DNA of 6,074 bases from Solirubrobacterales bacterium. GTDB lineage: Bacteria; Actinomycetota; Thermoleophilia; Solirubrobacterales; Solirubrobacteraceae. This document shows positions 1 to 6,074 of this stretch, one piece after another. The notes beneath the pieces are model-generated. The model saw nothing but the letters and a program-made list of their open reading frames with translations. It was not told the DNA's origin and made no database searches. Every line of letters starts with the position of its first letter. Positions within the stretch are counted from its first letter, which is position 1. The position numbers and the translations under genes are program-made. The DNA is taken from contig JACCQW010000059.1 of NCBI GenBank assembly GCA_013813955.1, positions 1 through 6,074 on the forward strand, read 5' to 3'.

Positions 1-585
1 GAGCAGGGCAGCGCCAGGCTGCACGACGCCCGCGCCGCCGCCGCGCCCAGGCTCGCCCGGGCCGTGCGGCAGCGGCTGGCCGAGCTCGCCATGGAGGGTG
101 CGTCGTTCTCGATCGAGCTGCAGCCCCGCGAGCCGGGGCCGGCCGGCGCCGACGCGGTCGAGTTCCTCATCGCCCCCAACCCCGGCGTCCCCGCCGGCCC
201 GCTGCGCGAGACCGCGTCGGGCGGGGAGATGTCACGGGTGATGCTCGCGCTGATGAGCGTCGCGAGCGCGGGCAGCGGCGCGACGCTGGTCTTCGACGAG
301 GTCGACGCCGGCATCGGCGGCCAGACCGCCCGCGCGGTCGGTGAGCAGCTGCGCGCGCTGGCCGCCGGGCGCCAGGTGGTGTGCATCACCCATCTGCCCC
401 AGGTGGCCTCGCTGGCGGCGCGGCACTTCTCGATCGCCAAGGACGCCTCGAGGAGCCCGGCGCGCACCACGGTCGCGCAGCTCGGCGAGGGCGACGTGGT
501 CGGCGAGCTCGTGCGGATGCTGGGTGCCGACGACGGCGACGGCGCCGCGCGCCGCCACGCCGAGGAGCTGCTGAAGGCCGCCTAG
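1..585 (+). CDS. recN: DNA repair ATPase RecN, C-terminal part (5' truncated by window edge)
   Basis: This is the last 194 residues of RecN, an SMC-like ATPase that acts in the cytoplasm on DNA double-strand breaks during recombinational repair. The reading frame is open from base 1, so the start, the Walker A half of the ATPase head and the coiled coil lie upstream of the window; the GTG at 64 is internal. What remains is the C-terminal head half: the end of the returning coiled coil (E-Q-G-S-A-R-L onward), the ABC signature SGGEMSR at bases 217-237, Walker B LVFDE at 286-300 followed by the family-typical VDAGIGG, and the H-loop region CITHLPQVA at 382-408. The C-terminus ends in the usual helix, with HAEELLKAA. 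In mycobacteria recN directly precedes the steA homologue on the same strand; here a convergent mscS gene lies between them. Identification is secure. No intact promoter can be assessed. Confidence 0.95.
   Translation, partial: EQGSARLHDARAAAAPRLARAVRQRLAELAMEGASFSIELQPREPGPAGADAVEFLIAPNPGVPAGPLRETASGGEMSRVMLALMSVASAGSGATLVFDEVDAGIGGQTARAVGEQLRALAAGRQVVCITHLPQVASLAARHFSIAKDASRSPARTTVAQLGEGDVVGELVRMLGADDGDGAARRHAEELLKAA
582..585. other. Shared CTAG: overlapping convergent stop codons of recN and mscS
   Basis: The recN stop TAG (583-585) and the mscS stop TAG on the minus strand (584-582) are both encoded by the palindrome CTAG. There is no intergenic space and no convincing hairpin plus T-run on either side, so any terminator for either transcript would have to lie inside the other gene. 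Confidence 0.95.
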
Positions 586-1634
586 CTCCCGGGGCTCGGG
601 GATCGCGTCGCGCCGCCCGCCGGCTCGGGCGCGGGGACCTCTCGGTTCCACACGGTCTGCTGGGGGAACGGGATCTCGATCCCCTCCTCGTCGAAGGCGT
701 TCTTGATGCGCAGGCGCAGCACGCGGCTGACGTCGTACTGCTCCGACGGCCGCGTCTTGACCACGAGGCGGATCACGATCGAGTTGGGGCCGAGATTCTC
801 CACGCCCCACACCGCCGGCTCCTCCAGCACGTCGTCGCGCTCGTGCCACACCTCGTCGGCCACCCGCTTGATCACGCCGCTGGCGTGCTCGATATCGGTG
901 TCGTAGGCGACCTCGACGTCCAGCAGGGCCCGCGACCAGTGCTGGCTCTTGTTGCCCACCCGCCGGATCTCGCCGTTGGGCACGTGCCAGACGGTGCCGT
1001 CGACCGCACGCAGTCGGGTCGTGCGCAGCGACACCGCCTCGACGGTGCCCGCCGTCTCTTGATCGAGGTCGACGATGTCGCCGACGCCGAACTGGTCCTC
1101 GACGAGGATGAACAGGCCCGACAGGAAGTCCTTGACCAGCGACTGCGAGCCGAAGCCCAGCGCGACGCCGAGGATGCCCGCGCCGGCCAGCAGCGGGCCG
1201 AGCTCGATCCCGATCTCCCCGAGGATGAGAAAGCCCGCGATCAGGAAGACGACGAAGCTCACGATGCTGCGCAGCACGTCGGTCAGCGCGGTGATGCGCT
1301 GCTCGGCGCGCAGGGTCGTGACCTGGGTCTCCAGCAGCGCCGCGGGGGTCCGCCGGCGCATCGCGCCCATCCCCTCGCGGACCGCGCCGGAGTGCATGGT
1401 GCGCAGCCCGCCCTTTACCGTCCGGCGTATGAGCCGGTTGACCACGAACGCGCCGAGCAGGATCGCCAGGATCGTCAGCGGCTTGCCGATGACGAAGTCC
1501 GCGATCTCGGCCAGCGTGCGGTCCTCGGTGGACTCGAGGACCTCCCGGCAGAAGAAGCCGGGGTCCTCGCCGCAGACCGAAGCCAGCTCGCGCCGGGAGA
1601 CCTGTGCGAGTCCGGGCAGCACGACCGCGCTCAC
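582..1634 (-). CDS. MscS-family small-conductance mechanosensitive channel
   Basis: A 350-residue inner-membrane channel that would open under membrane tension to release solutes during osmotic downshock. Predicted membrane segments lie near residues 48-67, 121-141 and 145-176. The third is the Gly/Ala-rich pore helix (GPLLAGAGILGVALGFGSQS) followed by LVKDFLSGLFILVEDQFGVGDIV, the strongest family signature. A beta domain follows at about 177-235 with the typical VPNGEI and NKSQ motifs, then an alpha/beta C-terminal domain ending in GIEIPFPQQTV near 318-328. A Pro/Ala/Gly/Ser-rich tail closes the protein. The first ~45 residues contain two cysteines (21 and 29) and have no clear function. The annotated start is a GTG at 1634 without a Shine-Dalgarno site; a second in-frame GTG at 1622 is an alternative and lies better below a TAGCGT box. 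The stop codon overlaps that of recN, and the 5' end is only 29 bp from the divergent steA. Which MscS subfamily or ion preference applies cannot be told. Confidence 0.93.
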   Translation of the reverse strand: MSAVVLPGLAQVSRRELASVCGEDPGFFCREVLESTEDRTLAEIADFVIGKPLTILAILLGAFVVNRLIRRTVKGGLRTMHSGAVREGMGAMRRRTPAALLETQVTTLRAEQRITALTDVLRSIVSFVVFLIAGFLILGEIGIELGPLLAGAGILGVALGFGSQSLVKDFLSGLFILVEDQFGVGDIVDLDQETAGTVEAVSLRTTRLRAVDGTVWHVPNGEIRRVGNKSQHWSRALLDVEVAYDTDIEHASGVIKRVADEVWHERDDVLEEPAVWGVENLGPNSIVIRLVVKTRPSEQYDVSRVLRLRIKNAFDEEGIEIPFPQQTVWNREVPAPEPAGGATRSPSPGS

Positions 1635-1638
1635 GCTA
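1633..1638 (-). promoter_or_regulatory. Possible -10 box for mscS (TAGCGT)
   Basis: On the minus strand TAGCGT fits the TANNNT pattern of actinobacterial -10 boxes and overlaps the annotated GTG start at 1634. If used, transcription would begin around 1625, after that GTG, and translation would start at the GTG at 1622 on a nearly leaderless message. No good -35 hexamer is visible. This is a weak call based on one hexamer. Confidence 0.25.
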
Positions 1639-1650
1639 GCAGCGCCCGCC

Positions 1651-1656
1651 TAGACT
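1651..1656 (+). promoter_or_regulatory. Probable -10 box of steA (TAGACT), leaderless start
   Basis: TAGACT matches the TANNNT form of sigma-70 type -10 boxes in high-GC actinobacteria. Seven bases separate it from the steA ATG at 1664, which would place transcription start at or next to the A of the start codon, so the mRNA would be leaderless. This agrees with the lack of a Shine-Dalgarno sequence in front of steA. The box sits within CCTAGACTC (1649-1657), which recurs exactly upstream of pyrG. No clear -35 element is visible; its expected place is near or inside the mscS start. Confidence 0.55.
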
Positions 1657-1663
1657 CCGCGGG

Positions 1664-2806
1664 ATGGCCGTCGCCGTCGCCAGAGAGGTGTCCGGGCCCG
1701 CACGGCTCGGTCGCCGCACGAAGCTGCTGGTCAAGACGCTGCGTCCCGGCGCCGTCGCGGTCCTCGACCACCGCGACCTCGACCGGGTCTCGGCGGAGGA
1801 CCTGATCGCCCGTGGCGTCGTCGGTGTCCTGAACTGCCGCCCCTCCTCGACCGGCTCGTACCCGAATATGGGCCCGCTGCTGCTCGTGCAGGCCGGGGTA
1901 CACCTCGTCGACCTCTCGGGCGACGACGTCTTCGACCGGCTCAAGGACGGCGAGCAGATCACCGTCCGCGCCGGCGCGGTGCTGCGCGGCGGCGACGTCG
2001 TGGCGCGCGGCACGGTGCAGGAGCCCGAGGCGGTGCGCGCCGCCAACGACGAGCGCCGCCGCGAGATCGGCGATGCGCTCGAGGCCTTCGCGCACAACAC
2101 GATCGAGCACATGCTCGAGGAGCGCGAGCTGCTGTCCGGGCGCATCGAGCTGCCGCGCTTCGACACCGACTTCCGCGACCGGCCGGCGCTCATCGTGGTG
2201 CGCGGCGTCCATCATCAGGAGGACCTGCGCGCGCTGCGGCCCTACATCCGCGACGTCAAGCCGGTGCTCGTGGCCGTCGACGGAGGTGCCAACGCCATCA
2301 TCGAGGAGGGCTTCATGCCCGACATGATCGTCGGGGACATGGACTCGGCCACGGAGCGCACGCTGCGCTGCGGCGCAGAGCTCGTGGTGCACGCCTACCC
2401 CGACGGGCGCGCACCGGGCCGCGAGCATCTCGAATCGCTCGAGCTGCGCTACAAGCTCGTCCCCGCCCCGGGCACGAGCCAGGACGTCGCGATGATCATC
2501 GCGGCCGAGAAGGGCGCCGAGCTGATCGTCTCCGTTGGCTCGCAGTTCAACCTCGTCGAGTTCCTCGACAAGAACCGGCGCGGGATGTCCTCCACGTTCC
2601 TGACGCGCCTGCGGCTGGGGGAGATCCTCGTCGACGCCAAGGGGGTCAGCCGCCTGTACCGCCCACAGCCCGGATCGGCCCCCCTGGTCCTCGTGGCGCT
2701 GGCCGGGCTGCTGTGCCTCGCCGCGATCGTCGTGCTGACGCCCGCCCTGCGCGACGTGGCCGAGCTGCTGTGGCTCAAGCTCGAGGTCATCCTCGGGATC
2801 GAGTAG
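1664..2806 (+). CDS. steA: SteA-like cytokinetic-ring protein with thiamin-pyrophosphokinase-like fold
   Basis: A 380-residue protein of the SteA family (Rv1697 type), which in Corynebacterium glutamicum localises to the division ring with SteB and is needed for normal daughter-cell separation. The N-terminal domain (about 20-120) has the family pattern LDHRDLDRVSAEDLI, NCRPSSTGSYPNMGP and LVDLSG. The middle (about 172-290) resembles the catalytic domain of thiamin pyrophosphokinase: VDGGAN at 205-210 and PDMIVGDMDS at 219-228, then HAYPDGRAPG (243-252) and TSQD (271-274). One hydrophobic segment near 339-360 should anchor the C-terminus in the membrane, with about 20 residues after it. The thiamin-binding domain of true TPK is absent and the later TPK acidic motif is altered, so thiamin pyrophosphate synthesis is not expected. 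The ATG at 1664 is favoured by the TAGACT box seven bases upstream. The steB-like gene follows after 36 bp. Family assignment is strong; the septal role is inferred from homologues. Confidence 0.88.
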   Translation: MAVAVAREVSGPARLGRRTKLLVKTLRPGAVAVLDHRDLDRVSAEDLIARGVVGVLNCRPSSTGSYPNMGPLLLVQAGVHLVDLSGDDVFDRLKDGEQITVRAGAVLRGGDVVARGTVQEPEAVRAANDERRREIGDALEAFAHNTIEHMLEERELLSGRIELPRFDTDFRDRPALIVVRGVHHQEDLRALRPYIRDVKPVLVAVDGGANAIIEEGFMPDMIVGDMDSATERTLRCGAELVVHAYPDGRAPGREHLESLELRYKLVPAPGTSQDVAMIIAAEKGAELIVSVGSQFNLVEFLDKNRRGMSSTFLTRLRLGEILVDAKGVSRLYRPQPGSAPLVLVALAGLLCLAAIVVLTPALRDVAELLWLKLEVILGIE

Positions 2807-2842
2807 GCGCCCGGGGTCGCCAACCGCCACCCTTAGCTGCCC

Positions 2843-3715
2843 ATGTTCGACTTCCGCTACCACGCGCTGTCGCTGATGGCCGTCTTCATCGCGCTGGCCG
2901 TGGGCCTGCTGCTGGGGGTGGCGATCGGCGACGAGGAGCTCGTCTCCTCGGCCAAGGACGACGTGCGCGAATCGCTGCGCGACGACGTCCGCCAGGCCAA
3001 CGGCGAGCGCGACGACGCGCGCACCGACGCCGCCGAGGCGCGCAACTTCATCGACGAGGCCCTGCCGATCCTCACCGGCGGTCAGCTGCGGGGGCGCAGC
3101 ATCGGGATCGTCCTGCTCGGCGACGAAGCGCCCGAGACGGTCCGCAGTGTCCGCGAGGCGCTCGAGCCGACCGGCGCAGAGGTCGAGCTCGTCGCGGTGG
3201 TCCGCGAGAGCGTCGACCCGGAGGAGATCGCCGGCCGGGCGGGCGGCACCCGCTACGCCGCGCTGGACCGCGACGAGGACCTGCTCGACGACTTCGGGCG
3301 GCGCGCGGCGATCCAGATGGTCGAGGGCGGGCGCCTGATCGAAGAGGTGCGCACCGCCCTGCTGCGGTCGCTGAGCGGGGAGTTCGGCGGCCTGGACGGC
3401 GTCGTGCTGATGCGCTCGCCGGGCGAACCGGAGGACGAGGCGGCGGCCGACCGCGCCAACGCGCTCGAGGACGGGCTCGCTCGCGGCTTTGTCGACGCGG
3501 GGGTCTCGACCGTCGGCATCGAGCGGCAGACCACCGATCCCTCGCAGATCTCGTGGTACCGCGAGCGCGACCTGTCGAGCGTCGACAACGTCAACGAGGC
3601 CGCGGGCCGCGCGGCGCTGGTGTTCGCGCTGGCGGGCGCCGACGGCGCGTTCGGCACCAAGGACAGCGCCCAGGCGCTGCTGCCGCCGGTCGTCGGCGGC
3701 GTCGCGGGGCCCTGA
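2843..3715 (+). CDS. steB: SteB/MctB-family membrane-anchored protein (often labelled copper transporter)
   Basis: A 290-residue protein of the Rv1698/SteB family (DUF3186). The N-terminus, FDFRYHALSLMAVFIALAVG, is the hallmark of the family: a short cytoplasmic stub, then one membrane helix at about 9-29. A charged, coiled-coil-like stretch follows at 32-75, then a mixed alpha/beta domain (about 84-290) presumably outside the membrane, with GIVLLGDEAPE near 88-98 and DGVVLMRSPGEPEDE near 185-199. In mycobacteria the homologue was described as a copper-export channel (MctB); in C. glutamicum SteB works with SteA in cell separation. This copy has no cysteine, one histidine (H7) and few methionines, which does not favour a copper-binding role. 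Its position directly behind steA supports the SteB reading. The ATG at 2843 begins the conserved N-terminal motif, so the start is secure. No Shine-Dalgarno site is visible; expression probably depends on the steA transcript or a nearby weak promoter. Confidence 0.87.
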   Translation: MFDFRYHALSLMAVFIALAVGLLLGVAIGDEELVSSAKDDVRESLRDDVRQANGERDDARTDAAEARNFIDEALPILTGGQLRGRSIGIVLLGDEAPETVRSVREALEPTGAEVELVAVVRESVDPEEIAGRAGGTRYAALDRDEDLLDDFGRRAAIQMVEGGRLIEEVRTALLRSLSGEFGGLDGVVLMRSPGEPEDEAAADRANALEDGLARGFVDAGVSTVGIERQTTDPSQISWYRERDLSSVDNVNEAAGRAALVFALAGADGAFGTKDSAQALLPPVVGGVAGP

Positions 3716-3726
3716 ACGCGACGCGG

Positions 3727-3742
3727 CCCGTCCGGGACCGGG
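3727..3742 (+). other. Small bulged hairpin in the steB-transferase gap
   Basis: CCCGTC and GACCGGG can pair as a 6-bp stem with a 3-base loop and one bulged C. It lacks a following T-run and abuts the possible -10 box of the next gene, so it is not a standard terminator. In DNA this GC-rich it could easily occur by chance. Confidence 0.2.
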
Positions 3743-3744
3743 GG

Positions 3745-3750
3745 TACCTT
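3745..3750 (+). promoter_or_regulatory. Possible -10 box of the transferase gene (TACCTT)
   Basis: TACCTT fits TANNNT and ends six bases before the GTG start at 3757, nearly the same geometry as TAGACT before steA. There is no Shine-Dalgarno sequence in front of the GTG. This suggests a leaderless internal transcript start, but no -35 element is seen and a single hexamer is weak evidence. Confidence 0.35.
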
Positions 3751-3756
3751 GCTCTG

Positions 3757-6074
<2,318 letters not shown>

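Noticed and set aside
583..605. Possible terminator at the recN/mscS junction (CTCCCGGGGCTCGGGG)
   Set aside because: The GC-rich run cannot form a clean stem of useful length and has no T-run on either strand; it is also within mscS coding sequence.
381..1805. Long plus-strand open frame (474 codons) antisense to mscS
   Set aside because: It is rich in Arg, Ala, Asp and His in low-complexity runs with no domain pattern, and overlaps a clear MscS-family gene on the other strand; typical of shadow frames in GC-rich DNA.
2807..2842. TTAGCT as a -10 box for the steB-like gene
   Set aside because: It ends only four bases before the ATG, so a transcript from it would start inside the start codon; the spacing does not match the other candidate boxes.
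1631..2863. Long minus-strand open frame (410 codons) opposite steA
   Set aside because: Composition is that of a reverse-frame shadow, with no recognisable motif, while the plus strand encodes a well-conserved SteA-family protein.
2713..3756. In-frame upstream extension of the transferase gene (ORF reaching back to 2713)
   Set aside because: The extension is Arg/Ala-rich low-complexity sequence lying over steB in another frame; the hydrophobic membrane protein begins at the GTG at 3757.

Overview
The window is GC-rich, densely coding DNA from a bacterial chromosome, most likely a high-GC actinobacterium. The order recN, steA-like gene, steB/mctB-like gene, then pyrG matches the arrangement known in Mycobacterium (Rv1696 to Rv1699). 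The extra polyprenyl-phosphate sugar-phosphate transferase, the lack of Shine-Dalgarno sites and the TAGACT-type -10 boxes would fit a deep-branching group such as Thermoleophilia, but that placement is inference. No RNA gene, CRISPR array, insertion sequence or phage gene was seen.

Layout: positions 1-585 hold the 3' end of recN (+), whose start lies upstream of the window. It converges with a complete MscS-family mechanosensitive channel gene on the minus strand (582-1634), and the two stop codons share one CTAG. After only 29 bp, a plus-strand run begins: a SteA-like protein (1664-2806), a SteB/MctB-family protein (2843-3715), a MraY/WecA-superfamily transferase (3757-4581), and CTP synthase pyrG (4578 to beyond the window end at 6074). 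The transferase stop and the pyrG start overlap as ATGA. No gap between genes exceeds 41 bp.

Functionally, SteA and SteB are known in Corynebacterium glutamicum as a pair acting at the division septum in cell separation. The integral-membrane transferase carries the acidic and asparagine motifs of enzymes that load a sugar phosphate onto a polyprenyl-phosphate carrier. PyrG makes CTP, needed for nucleic acids and phospholipids. The cluster therefore reads as an envelope or division module joined to a nucleotide-synthesis gene, flanked by the DNA-repair gene recN and by a channel gene inserted in the opposite orientation. The least understood member is the transferase, whose substrate cannot be read from sequence.

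Control signals are sparse. An identical 9-mer, CCTAGACTC, lies just upstream of both steA and pyrG and contains a TANNNT-type -10 box. In front of steA the spacing would put transcription start at or next to the ATG, suggesting a leaderless message. The transferase gene has a similar weaker arrangement. pyrG is the only gene with a reasonable ribosome binding site.
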